Below, in pieces: positions 59,701-63,000 of a stretch of 64,000 nt of DNA. How positions within the stretch are numbered: the first letter of the stretch is position 1; each line of letters starts with the position of its first letter. The position numbers and the translations under genes are program-made. Where the stretch lies: contig CM026400.1 in the NCBI GenBank assembly GCA_014843695.1, forward strand, positions 45,174,638 to 45,238,637. The letters run 5' to 3'. Source of the DNA: Archivesica marissinica (taxonomy: Eukaryota; Mollusca; Bivalvia; Venerida; Vesicomyidae). The notes below the pieces were generated by a model. It was not told the DNA's origin. It saw only the letters and a list, made by a program, of their open reading frames with translations, and made no database searches.

Positions 59701-60035
59701 TGAGATAATGTAGATATATAATACATACCTGTGATAATGTAGATATATATAATACATACCTGAGATAATGTAGATATATATAATACATACATGAGATAAT
59801 GTAGATATATATAATACATACCTGTGATAATGTAGATATATATAATACATACCTGAGATAATGTAGATATATATATAATACATACCTGAGATAATGTAGA
59901 TATATATATAATACATACCTGAGATAATGTAGATATATATATAATACATACCTGAGATAATGTAGATATATAATACATACCTGAGACAAGAAGTGTGATA
60001 ATGGACACAGCAACATTTCTAAGATGAATCATCAT
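17494..60035 (-). CDS. crb: Crumbs homologue, 24 coding exons (2127 aa)
   Basis: Crumbs is a type I membrane protein that sets apical polarity in epithelia. Its extracellular EGF and laminin G repeats bind in trans, and its short tail recruits Pals1/Stardust-Patj through a PDZ ligand and FERM proteins through a juxtamembrane motif. Coding exons, 5' to 3': 60035-59981, 55487-55379, 53504-53299, 52278-52138, 50301-50082, 49018-48889, 43873-43540, 41712-41458, 39859-39737, 38949-38836, 37933-37820, 36162-35885, 34857-34507, 33145-32974, 30974-30841, 30046-29887, 29336-29186, 28062-27836, 25690-25472, 24889-24704, 23290-21362, 20651-20442, 19180-18866, 17744-17494. All phases match and the sum is 6384 nt. 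Order: signal peptide, EGF1-16, LamG1 (about 645-820), EGF17, LamG2 (870-1040), EGF18, LamG3 (1095-1245), EGF19-38, helix 2062-2085, tail 2087-2127 ending DRLI. Three LamG domains, as in vertebrate CRB1. A few EGF boundaries are by eye. Confidence 0.94.
17800..18640. repeat. ~53-bp minisatellite in crumbs intron 23
   Basis: About 11 copies of CATTAATAAATACAATTAAA plus GCCCCTATATGTGTTTAT, split by the MITE at 17877-18121. Confidence 0.88.
17877..18121. mobile_element. piggyBac-type MITE, family 3
   Basis: TTAACCCATTTCATTCTGG and its perfect inverted counterpart at the far end. It interrupts the 53-bp minisatellite in crumbs intron 23. An internal palindrome contains GATCCTGATCAG. A fragment lies at about 43022-43135. 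Confidence 0.78.
18866..19180 (-). CDS. crb: crumbs exon 23: EGF36-38
   Basis: Acceptor TGTTAACAG|GTAGACC, donor ATACGG|GTAAGA; phase 1 at both ends. It encodes [26 protein letters not shown] and [10 protein letters not shown] up to CVCSEEYTG. The last cysteine comes from exon 24 (TGVFC). Confidence 0.94.
19440..19652. repeat. 41-bp minisatellite derived from a SINE tail
   Basis: Five copies of CATCATGAATGAGGTCTCAA plus GAGCCATTAGTCGGAAGTTTC. The core matches the SINE family B tail (CATCAGGAATGAGGTCTCGA). In crumbs intron 22. Confidence 0.85.
20167..20402 (+). mobile_element. SINE family B (tRNA-like head), full copy
   Basis: The head GTCGTGATAGCGCAGTGGAA with an A box and GAGTTCAAGCC as B box, then the body GGCAAGGCACTTAAATTCC, then the tail GTCTCGAGAGTGATTAATAT and AATAAATTTGTATAAACTA. 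It lies in crumbs intron 22. Confidence 0.78.
20442..20651 (-). CDS. crb: crumbs exon 22: EGF34 end, EGF35, EGF36 start
   Basis: Acceptor TTATTTCAG|GTGTATG, donor TGCGTTG|GTAAGA; phase 1 at both ends. It encodes [32 protein letters not shown]...FQGYNC and NINNCV. Confidence 0.93.
21090..21272. repeat. 44-bp repeat, 4 copies, crumbs intron 21
   Basis: Unit AAAACAGATAGCTAAAAATA plus GACTATCGATAATTATTTGT. Confidence 0.88.
21362..23290 (-). CDS. crb: crumbs exon 21: LamG3 end and EGF19-34 start
   Basis: A single 1929-base exon. Acceptor TTAATTTCAG|ACGAG, donor AATGGTG|GTAAGA; phase 1 at both ends. It opens with the LamG closing motif [13 protein letters not shown], then 15 complete EGF repeats without an intron, then half of another ([11 protein letters not shown]). 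Repeat 13 of the block is atypical ([18 protein letters not shown]), and the next ([16 protein letters not shown]) is short between cysteines 2 and 4. Contrast with the N-terminal EGF region, which is cut into about ten small exons. Confidence 0.96.
23322..23668 (-). mobile_element. SINE family C with duplicated tail
   Basis: Reverse orientation. The tail and inner body are present twice (about 23322-23415 and 23422-23515) before one head. It begins 32 bases upstream of the exon 21 acceptor. Confidence 0.72.
23928..24638. mobile_element. piggyBac-type MITE with internal amplification
   Basis: Family 1 ends enclose about five tandem copies of a ~116-bp interior segment (AGTCCCAGTAATATCTATGG to CCTAAATCTCTATG). 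Other family members in this window carry one copy. It lies in crumbs intron 20. Confidence 0.75.
24704..24889 (-). CDS. crb: crumbs exon 20: LamG3 core
   Basis: Acceptor ATATATTTCAG|CCACAA, donor CAACCAG|GTATAA; phase 1 at both ends. It encodes [20 protein letters not shown] and [12 protein letters not shown]. Confidence 0.92.
24960..25202 (-). mobile_element. SINE family B, full copy
   Basis: In crumbs intron 19, about 70 bases upstream of the exon 20 acceptor on the minus strand. Confidence 0.75.
25310..25470 (-). repeat. Degenerate repeats of the exon 19 end
   Basis: About five ~33-bp units containing TTTGTACCAGTCTC on the minus strand. The exon 19 tail reads TTTGTACAGAACCAGTCTAC, so the units look like shortened copies. 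Confidence 0.55.
25472..25690 (-). CDS. crb: crumbs exon 19: start of LamG3
   Basis: Acceptor TTTCTCAG|CACAAC, donor GCTAACT|GTAAGT; phase 1 at both ends. It encodes [38 protein letters not shown] and [18 protein letters not shown]. This is a classic LamG opening. It was identified from phase and homology because no long open frame marks it. Confidence 0.9.
25850..27745. repeat. 22-bp minisatellite, ~85 copies, crumbs intron 18
   Basis: Unit CTTCTCCCTTGTATACATTA plus AA. I see no clear copy of the neighbouring splice sites in it. Confidence 0.94.
27836..28062 (-). CDS. crb: crumbs exon 18: LamG2 end and EGF18
   Basis: Acceptor CATATTTCAG|TTTTTC, donor GAATCTG|GTAAGT; phase 2 in, phase 1 out. 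It encodes [16 protein letters not shown] (LamG closing motif) and [14 protein letters not shown]...WTGPRC. A second AG lies 8 bases downstream (TTTTTCAG|GTTG), but it would break the frame from exon 17. Confidence 0.9.
28450..28830. repeat. 35-bp minisatellite, 11 copies, crumbs intron 17
   Basis: Unit GCCTTTCGGCTGGGGCTACA plus GTTTATTTTGTACGT. No stop codons in +, hence spurious ORFs. Confidence 0.93.
28973..29171. mobile_element. TA-flanked MITE (Tc1/mariner or pogo type)
   Basis: TACAGTCAACAACCGTTATG at one end and the inverse of TACAGTCTACATCCGTTATG at the other. TA target and CAGT termini fit Tc1/mariner or pogo derivatives. It lies in crumbs intron 17. Confidence 0.7.
29186..29336 (-). 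CDS. crb: crumbs exon 17: LamG2
   Basis: Acceptor GTATTTCAG|TGCTTC, donor GATACAAG|GTACAC; phase 1 in, phase 2 out. It encodes [14 protein letters not shown], the strand YTPLFMGQL, and [12 protein letters not shown]. Confidence 0.87.
29567..29748 (+). mobile_element. SINE family C, 5'-truncated
   Basis: Body and tail only, in crumbs intron 16. Another tail piece lies at 19327-19440, and a diverged head at about 9463-9602 (minus). Confidence 0.7.
29887..30046 (-). CDS. crb: crumbs exon 16: LamG2 core
   Basis: Acceptor ATCCTTTTTCAG|CTTGAC, donor ATTTCCT|GTAAGT; phase 0 in, phase 1 out. It encodes [20 protein letters not shown] and [18 protein letters not shown]. Its first 30 bases or so and the acceptor recur in degenerate form upstream. 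Confidence 0.89.
30047..30270 (-). repeat. Acceptor-derived repeats, crumbs intron 15 3' end
   Basis: Three to four ~60-bp units. On the minus strand each has TTTCTCCTAG|CCCT then TTCATGTCTTGTAT, matching the exon 16 junction CTTTTTCAG|CTTG and TTATGTCCTTGTAT. Confidence 0.7.
30337..30890 (-). repeat. 63-bp donor-derived minisatellite, crumbs intron 15
   Basis: About nine units: GTAAGTGCCAACATTTAACT, then ATAACTGTCAATTCCTTGTC, then TGATTTTGTATACA. The last part of exon 15 is itself the first unit (ATAACTGTCAATTCCTTGTC then TTTTGTATACA|GTAAGT). Confidence 0.92.
30841..30974 (-). CDS. crb: crumbs exon 15: start of LamG2
   Basis: Acceptor TTTTGCAG|GCTCTG, donor GTATACA|GTAAGT; phase 1 in, phase 0 out. 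It encodes [12 protein letters not shown] and [20 protein letters not shown]. The last 57 or so bases plus the donor are tandemly repeated in the following intron. Confidence 0.88.
31005..31250 (-). repeat. Dispersed repeat, copy of 15036-15290
   Basis: Inverted copy with GGGCAGGGTGCATTTTGAG and TTTTGGGGTTAGCCCCTTGA. Confidence 0.6.
31480..31835 (+). mobile_element. SINE family C with duplicated head
   Basis: Two tRNA-like heads (GATTAGCGCAGTGGTTAGCG at about 31482 and 31588) precede one body and tail. In crumbs intron 14. Confidence 0.72.
31943..32152 (-). mobile_element. SINE family B, head lost to microsatellite
   Basis: Tail, body and B box are present, then the sequence runs into a TATA/CCATGG repeat at 32153. 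In crumbs intron 14. Confidence 0.7.
32153..32375. repeat. CCATGGTCTATATA microsatellite
   Basis: About ten irregular units of TATATATCCATGGTC, in crumbs intron 14. Confidence 0.85.
32537..32784 (-). mobile_element. SINE family C, full copy
   Basis: Reverse orientation, in crumbs intron 14. Confidence 0.76.
32974..33145 (-). CDS. crb: crumbs exon 14: LamG1 end and EGF17
   Basis: Acceptor TTTCTTCAG|AATTTT, donor TTTCAGG|GTAAAT; phase 0 in, phase 1 out. It encodes [11 protein letters not shown], which follows the GCIG motif as expected for LamG, and [14 protein letters not shown] up to CTAAFQG. Confidence 0.91.
33280..34506 (-). repeat. 20-bp donor-derived minisatellite, crumbs intron 13
   Basis: About 60 units of GGGTAACAGTTATATGTATA on the minus strand. 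The exon 13 junction reads GCATAGGG|GTAATAAATATATG, the first unit of the array. Confidence 0.9.
34507..34857 (-). CDS. crb: crumbs exon 13: LamG1 core
   Basis: Acceptor ATATATTTCAG|ATGTCT, donor GCATAGGG|GTAATA; phase 0 at both ends. It encodes the centre of LamG1 from [12 protein letters not shown] to the typical closing motif LSPFIGCIG. The donor is weaker than the others in the gene. It abuts a minisatellite whose unit, TATAGGGGTAACAG, repeats the junction. Confidence 0.88.
34871..35048. mobile_element. TA-flanked MITE, same family
   Basis: Same termini as 28973-29171, opposite orientation, in crumbs intron 12 immediately before the exon 13 acceptor. Confidence 0.7.
35530..35850. repeat. 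~110-bp repeat, about 3 copies, crumbs intron 12
   Basis: Unit holds CGATGATGGTGTATTATAGT and CACAAATTGACATAGCTTTA. It lies just after the exon 12 donor on the gene strand. Confidence 0.8.
35885..36162 (-). CDS. crb: crumbs exon 12: EGF16 and start of LamG1
   Basis: Acceptor TTTGTTTCAG|GGAAG, donor CTACTGGA|GTAAGT; phase 1 in, phase 0 out. It encodes [15 protein letters not shown]...HGDRC, then the first laminin G strands [15 protein letters not shown] and [20 protein letters not shown] basic R-Q-K-R (about residues 664-667) lies between two strands. Confidence 0.92.
36495..36690 (-). mobile_element. SINE family B, partial
   Basis: Tail and body present, head truncated. Adjacent to the copy at 36808-37050. 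Confidence 0.65.
36808..37050 (-). mobile_element. SINE family B, full copy
   Basis: Same orientation as the gene, in crumbs intron 11. A shorter, diverged copy lies beside it at 36495-36690. Confidence 0.76.
37313..37580. mobile_element. MITE related to the hAT-like element
   Basis: Ends CAGGGTTCCCGCTGTC and CAGGGTTCCCTCTGTC are inverted, flanked by GAAAG on both sides. The interior is GGCGC-rich with no ORF. It lies in crumbs intron 11. A diverged copy with an insertion spans about 5380-5655. Confidence 0.65.
37820..37933 (-). CDS. crb: crumbs exon 11: EGF14 end, EGF15 start
   Basis: Acceptor TTTGGCAG|GCACG, donor TATGAAG|GTAGGT; phase 1 at both ends. It encodes [15 protein letters not shown], a calcium-binding-type EGF start, up to CVCVDGYE. 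Confidence 0.92.
38028..38312 (+). mobile_element. SINE family A, full copy
   Basis: Same head, body and tail as 11620-11906. It lies in crumbs intron 10 region (just upstream of exon 11 on the minus strand), on the strand opposite to the gene. Confidence 0.8.
38475..38695 (+). mobile_element. SINE family C, head-truncated
   Basis: Starts within the tRNA-like head. In crumbs intron 10, opposite strand to the gene. Confidence 0.72.
38836..38949 (-). CDS. crb: crumbs exon 10: EGF13 end, EGF14 start
   Basis: Acceptor ATATTTCAG|GGTCTC, donor TTTTCAAG|GTATCA; phase 1 at both ends. It encodes [18 protein letters not shown] and CRCLPGFQ. Confidence 0.92.
38960..39736 (-). repeat. Exon-9-end-derived array, crumbs intron 9
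   Basis: This fills the whole intron. Three intronic 59-bp units are near-identical to the last 37 bases of exon 9 plus 22 intron bases. They are followed by about ten older 49-bp units with ATTACACATGTTGGTGTGAG and CCCGGGTTTCAG. Confidence 0.92.
39737..39859 (-). CDS. crb: crumbs exon 9: EGF12 end, EGF13 start
   Basis: Acceptor TATATACCACAG|ATACC, donor TTCCAAG|GTATGT; phase 1 at both ends. It encodes TTGELC, then [15 protein letters not shown] and [12 protein letters not shown] second in-frame acceptor lies 9 bases downstream (ACCACAG|GGGAG), but using it would leave only five residues between cysteines 5 and 6, so the first is preferred. The last 37 bases of the exon recur with the donor in the intron. 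Confidence 0.9.
39905..41457 (-). repeat. 15-16 bp minisatellite, crumbs intron 8
   Basis: About 100 units of GTATACCTCCACAATG on the minus strand. The first units retain TGTGAACAATGTA, matching the exon 8 junction TGTGAACAAG|GTATG. Long open frames on both strands are repeat translations. Confidence 0.93.
41458..41712 (-). CDS. crb: crumbs exon 8: EGF10 end, EGF11, EGF12 start
   Basis: Acceptor GATTGACAG|TATTCG, donor GAACAAG|GTATGT; phase 1 at both ends. It encodes [28 protein letters not shown]...TGEHC, and [13 protein letters not shown] up to CLCEQ. The next intron starts directly with a minisatellite built on TGTGAACAA.GTA, a copy of this junction. Confidence 0.93.
41803..41940. repeat. 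Long near-perfect hairpin
   Basis: GTCAGCTGAACCAATCAGAC... at 41803 is repeated inverted up to 41940. Arms are about 65 bp with two or three differences and a loop of under 10 bp. A third, diverged copy of the arm lies at about 41738-41795. It is in crumbs intron 7, 25 bases or so from the exon 8 acceptor. It could be a foldback transposon. Confidence 0.75.
41974..42817. mobile_element. TA-flanked element with nested MITE
   Basis: TACAGTCAAACTTGTATTAA and the inverted end CAAGTTTGACTGTA. The interior is AT-rich with no recognisable ORF and hosts the piggyBac-type MITE at 42525-42763. Related ends occur at 49032-49215 and 51085-51220. Confidence 0.6.
42525..42763. mobile_element. piggyBac-type MITE, family 2, nested
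   Basis: CCCATTCAACACCAAGTAAC to GTTGTTGAAAGGGTTAG, inserted inside the TA-flanked element 41974-42817 in crumbs intron 7. Confidence 0.65.
43540..43873 (-). CDS. crb: crumbs exon 7: EGF7 end to EGF10 start
   Basis: Acceptor ATATATTTCAG|GGTTTT, donor GGTTCAG|GTAGGA; phase 0 in, phase 1 out. It encodes GFAGVNC, two complete EGF repeats (ending GFVGEMC and NFTGAQC), and the first half of EGF10 ending CIANGS. The phase-0 entry matches the unusual phase-0 exit of exon 6. Confidence 0.93.
43890..46748. repeat. 20-bp minisatellite, ~140 copies, crumbs intron 6
   Basis: Unit CAAGCATCCCCATGTGTATA with CCATCC, CACCCC and CCGTCC variants. The 20-bp unit lacks stops, giving open frames close to 1 kb or more on both strands. 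Interrupted by the hAT-like element, it resumes at 48265-48365. Confidence 0.94.
46749..48264 (+). mobile_element. Decayed hAT-like DNA transposon
   Basis: Ends are CAGGGCTTCCGCTGTC and, inverted, CAGGGCCTCCACTGGC. Both are flanked by ACAAG (46744-46748 and 48265-48269). Inside, 47740-48041 on the + strand holds the C-terminal dimerisation region of a hAT-type transposase. The element interrupts the 20-bp minisatellite of crumbs intron 6, which resumes at 48265. Confidence 0.7.
47740..48041 (+). pseudogene. hAT transposase C-terminal remnant
   Basis: It reads [20 protein letters not shown] then RNSDLTT, the hAT dimerisation motif (P-x-S-x-x-x-E-R-x-F). A stop at 47941 and a one-base shift separate this from [17 protein letters not shown], which continues the same domain. 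Only the last part of the protein is left, so it is not functional. Confidence 0.7.
48413..48665 (-). mobile_element. SINE family C, full copy
   Basis: In crumbs intron 6, after the minisatellite remnant at 48265-48365. Confidence 0.76.
48889..49018 (-). CDS. crb: crumbs exon 6: EGF6 end, EGF7 start
   Basis: Acceptor ATATTTTACAG|ATGTG, donor CCACAG|GTAAGT; phase 2 in, phase 0 out. It encodes [13 protein letters not shown] and [14 protein letters not shown] up to CDCPQ. Confidence 0.92.
49032..49215. mobile_element. Short TA-flanked MITE
   Basis: TACAATCAAACCTGTGTTAG to GACAGGTTTGACTGTA, with GGCTGCTTAA-type inner repeats. It lies in crumbs intron 5 next to exon 6. A similar element lies at about 51085-51220. 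Confidence 0.6.
49449..49909. mobile_element. TA-flanked MITE, longer copy
   Basis: TACAGTCTAAATCCGTTATC to ACATAACGGATGTGGACTGTA. At 461 bp it is more than twice the size of the other two copies, so those are probably internal deletions. It lies in crumbs intron 5. Confidence 0.65.
50082..50301 (-). CDS. crb: crumbs exon 5: EGF4 end, EGF5, EGF6 start
   Basis: Acceptor TTTGGTTTCAG|GTACAG, donor GTTATAG|GTAAGA; phase 1 in, phase 2 out. It encodes [19 protein letters not shown], a full EGF repeat ending GFAGFNC, and the start of the next ending LVDGY. The acceptor abuts a minisatellite whose unit copies the acceptor region. Confidence 0.93.
50303..51005 (-). repeat. 28-bp acceptor-derived minisatellite, crumbs intron 4
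   Basis: About 25 units of AACATGTATTTGGTTTCAAG plus GGGCTTTA on the minus strand. The exon 5 acceptor is ACATGTATTTGGTTTCAG|G, i.e. the last unit. Some units keep an exact TTTCTAG|GG. Confidence 0.9.
51262..52045. repeat. Tandem segmental duplication with broken exon end
   Basis: 51262-51370 and 51918-52045 are copies (TGTAAATCCATC, then ACAGTGAACGATA and ATCTAACAATTAATA). At 51898-51945 the minus strand has [12 protein letters not shown] followed by the same G|GTAGGTTG donor as exon 4. The cysteine pattern is damaged and no acceptor is evident. Confidence 0.65.
52138..52278 (-). CDS. crb: crumbs exon 4: EGF3 end, EGF4 start
   Basis: Acceptor TTTTGATGCAG|GTGG, donor CCTCCAG|GTAGGT; phase 1 at both ends. 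It encodes [15 protein letters not shown], then the calcium-binding-type repeat [16 protein letters not shown] up to CMCPPG. A decayed copy of its 3' end lies at about 51905-51945. Confidence 0.92.
52540..52712 (+). mobile_element. SINE family A, 5'-truncated
   Basis: Body and tail only, in crumbs intron 3. Other tail pieces are at 1-57 and 19880-19985; diverged body pieces are at about 23812-23935 and 42897-43020. Confidence 0.7.
53036..53202 (-). mobile_element. SINE family B, partial
   Basis: In crumbs intron 3, 97 bases downstream of the exon 3 donor on the gene strand. Further fragments of the family: 75-147, 28118-28263 and 32838-32925. Confidence 0.65.
53299..53504 (-). CDS. crb: crumbs exon 3: EGF2 and start of EGF3
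   Basis: Acceptor ATGTTTCAG|ATAT, donor CACAGTG|GTAAAT; phase 2 in, phase 1 out. It encodes YTGEFCEFS, a complete EGF repeat ([14 protein letters not shown]...[10 protein letters not shown]), and the first half of EGF3 ending CEDIHSG. It has no long open frame of its own, because flanking stops lie close on both sides. Confidence 0.9.
53708..53994 (-). mobile_element. SINE family A, full copy
   Basis: Reverse orientation, in crumbs intron 2. Confidence 0.78.
54570..54828 (-). mobile_element. SINE family D
   Basis: Same structure as 55650-55912, in crumbs intron 2. Confidence 0.7.
54975..55167 (+). mobile_element. SINE family B, internal deletion
   Basis: Head and tail are present, with the B box region deleted (GCGAAAGGTTTAAATTCCAC joins them). 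In crumbs intron 2. Confidence 0.7.
55379..55487 (-). CDS. crb: crumbs exon 2: EGF1 (first five cysteines)
   Basis: Acceptor ATATTTCAG|GGTTG, donor CTCCTCA|GTACGT; phase 1 in, phase 2 out. It encodes [19 protein letters not shown] and on to FTCLCAPQ. The sixth cysteine comes from exon 3, giving CAPQYTGEFC across the junction. Confidence 0.9.
55650..55912 (-). mobile_element. SINE family D (tRNA-like head)
   Basis: On the minus strand it begins GCCTCCGTGGTCGAGTGGTT and has a GGGTTCGATCCCCGCTC-like B box, then a body with GCCCAGGAAAGGTGTTAGGT. In crumbs intron 1, directly beside the junction-copy minisatellite. Confidence 0.72.
55913..59980 (-). repeat. ~30-bp donor-derived minisatellite, crumbs intron 1
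   Basis: About 130 units of the form ATATATCTACATTATCTCAG|GTATGTATT on the minus strand. Exon 1 ends CATTATCACAC...TCTCAG|GTATGTATTATAT, so the unit is the junction with a ~10-base deletion. Variation is mainly in the TA run and at ACATTATC versus ACAGTATC. Confidence 0.95.
59981..60035 (-). CDS. crb: crumbs exon 1: signal peptide
   Basis: It encodes [18 protein letters not shown], a short basic start followed by a hydrophobic core, which fits a secretory signal peptide. The donor is CTCAG|GTATGT, phase 1. Two ATGs lie side by side, and the first is in frame and taken as the start. An out-of-frame ATG (around 60055) opens a short upstream ORF that overlaps the start codon. Confidence 0.85.
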
Positions 60036-60060
60036 ACTTGAATGGCACCAACATTGTTAC
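60036..60060 (-). other. crb: Probable 5' UTR end with splice acceptor
   Basis: On the minus strand ATATATAATTTTTACAG|GTAACAATG reads as a good splice acceptor 25 bases before the start codon. The first exon in the window would then be the second exon of the transcript, and the 60064-64000 minisatellite would be the 3' part of a leader intron. The upstream exon and the promoter would lie beyond the window. This is inference from the acceptor alone. Confidence 0.5.
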
Positions 60061-60063
60061 CTG

Positions 60064-63000
60064 TAAAAATTATATATAATAGACTACACAGTTATATATA
60101 CATCGACACAGCTATATATACATCTACATGGTTATATATACATCTACACAGTTATATATACATCTACACAGTTATATATACATCTACACGGTTATATATA
60201 CACAGTTATATATACATCTGCACGGTTATATATACATATACACAGTTAAATATACATCTACACGGTTATATATACATATACACAGTTATATATACATCTG
60301 CACGGTTATATATACATATACACAGTTATATATACATCTGCACGGTTATATATACATATACACAGTTATATATACATCTACACGGTTATATATACATCTA
60401 CATGGTTATATATACATATACACAGTTATATATACATCTACACGGTTATATATACATCTACACAGTTATATATACATATACACAGTTATATATACATCTA
60501 CACGGTTATATATACATATACACAGTTATATATACAACTACACGGTTATATATACATCTACACGGTTATATATACATCTACACAGTTATATATACATCTA
60601 CACAGTTATATATACATCTACATGGTTATATATACACAGTTATATATACATCTACATGGTTATATATACATATACACGGTTATATATACATCTACATGGT
60701 TATATATACATCTACACAGTTATATATACATCTACACAGTTATATATACATCTTCACGGTTATATATACATCTACATGGTTATATATACATCTACACAGT
60801 TATATATACATCTACACAGTTATATATACATCTACACAGTTATATATACATCTACATGGTTATATATACATCTACATGGTTATATATACACAGTTATATA
60901 TACATCTACATGGTTATATATACATCTACATGGTTATATATACATATACACAGTTATATATACATCTACATGGTTATATATACATCTACATGGTTATATA
61001 TACATCTACACAGTTATATATACATATACACAGTTATATATACATCTACATGGTTATATATACATCCACACAGTTATATATACATCTACACGGTTATATA
61101 TACATCTACACGGTTATATATACACAGTTATATATACATATACACGGTTATATATACATCTACATGGTTATATATACATATACATGGTTATATATACACC
61201 TACATGGTTATATATACATCTACACAGTTATATATACATCTACACGGTTATATATACATCTACATGGTTATATATACATCTACATGGTTATATATACATC
61301 TACACAGTTATATATACATCTACATGGTTATATATACATCTACACAGTTATATATACATCTACACGGTTATATATACATCTACACAGTTATATATACATC
61401 TACACGGTTATATATACATCTACACAGTTATATATACATATACACAGTTATATATACATATACACGGTTATATATACATCTACATGGTTATATATACATA
61501 TACACGGTTATATATACATCTACATGGTTATATATACATATACATGGTTATATATACATCTACATGGTTATATATACATCTACATGGTTATATATACATC
61601 TACATGGTTATATATACATCTACACAGTTATATATACATCTACACGGTTATATATACATCTACACAGTTATATATACATCTACACGGTTATATATACATA
61701 TACACAGTTATATATACATATACACAGTTATATATACATATACACGGTTATATATACATCTACATGGTTATATATACATATACATGGTTATATATACATA
61801 TACATGGTTATATATACATATACATGGTTATATATACATCTACACGGTTATATATACATCTACATGGTTATATATACATCTACATGGTTATATATACATC
61901 TACATGGTTATATATACATCTACACAGTTATATATACATCTTCACAGTTATATATACATCTACACAGTTATATATACATCTACACGGTTATATATACATC
62001 TACATGGTTATATATACATATACACAGTTATATATACATCTACACAGTTATATATACATATACACAGTTATATATACATCTACACGGTTATATATACATA
62101 TACACAGTTATATATACATCTACATGGTTATATATACATATACACAGTTATATATACATCTACATGGTTATATATACATCTACACAGTTATATATACATC
62201 TACACGGTTATATATACATCTACACAGTTATATATACATATACACAGTTATATATACATATACACGGTTATATATACATCTACATGGTTATATATACATA
62301 TACACGGTTATATATAAATCTACATGGTTATATATACATATACATGGTTATATATACATCTACATGGTTATATATACATCTACATGGTTATATATACATC
62401 TACATGGTTATATATACATCTACATGGTTATATATACATCTACACAGTTATATATACATCTACACGGTTATATATACATCTACACAGTTATATATACATA
62501 TACACGGTTATATATACATCTACATGGTTATATATACATATACACGGTTATATATACATATACACAGTTATATATACATCTACATGGTTATATATACATC
62601 TACATGGTTATATATACATCTACACAGTTATATATACATCCACACGGTTATATATACATCTACACAGTTATATATACATCTACACGGTTATATATACATC
62701 TACATGGTTATATATACACCTACATGGTTATATATACATCTACACGGTTATATATACATCTACATGGTTATATATACATCTACACGGTTATATATACATG
62801 GTTATATATACATCTACACGGTTATATATACATCTACACGGTTATATATACATCTACACGGTTATATATACATCTACATGGTTATATATACATATACATG
62901 GTTATATATACATCTACATGGTTATATGTACATCTACATGGTTATATATACATCTACATGGTTATATATACATCTACATGGTTATATATACATCTACACA

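Noticed and set aside
55846..60016. Open frames up to 747 codons on the minus strand
   Set aside because: The ~30-bp unit has no stop in any minus frame. Not a gene by itself, though the in-frame read-through from exon 1 is recorded as a finding.
60128..62317. 729-codon frame (IYTSTQLYIHLH type)
   Set aside because: Translation of the 20-bp upstream minisatellite.
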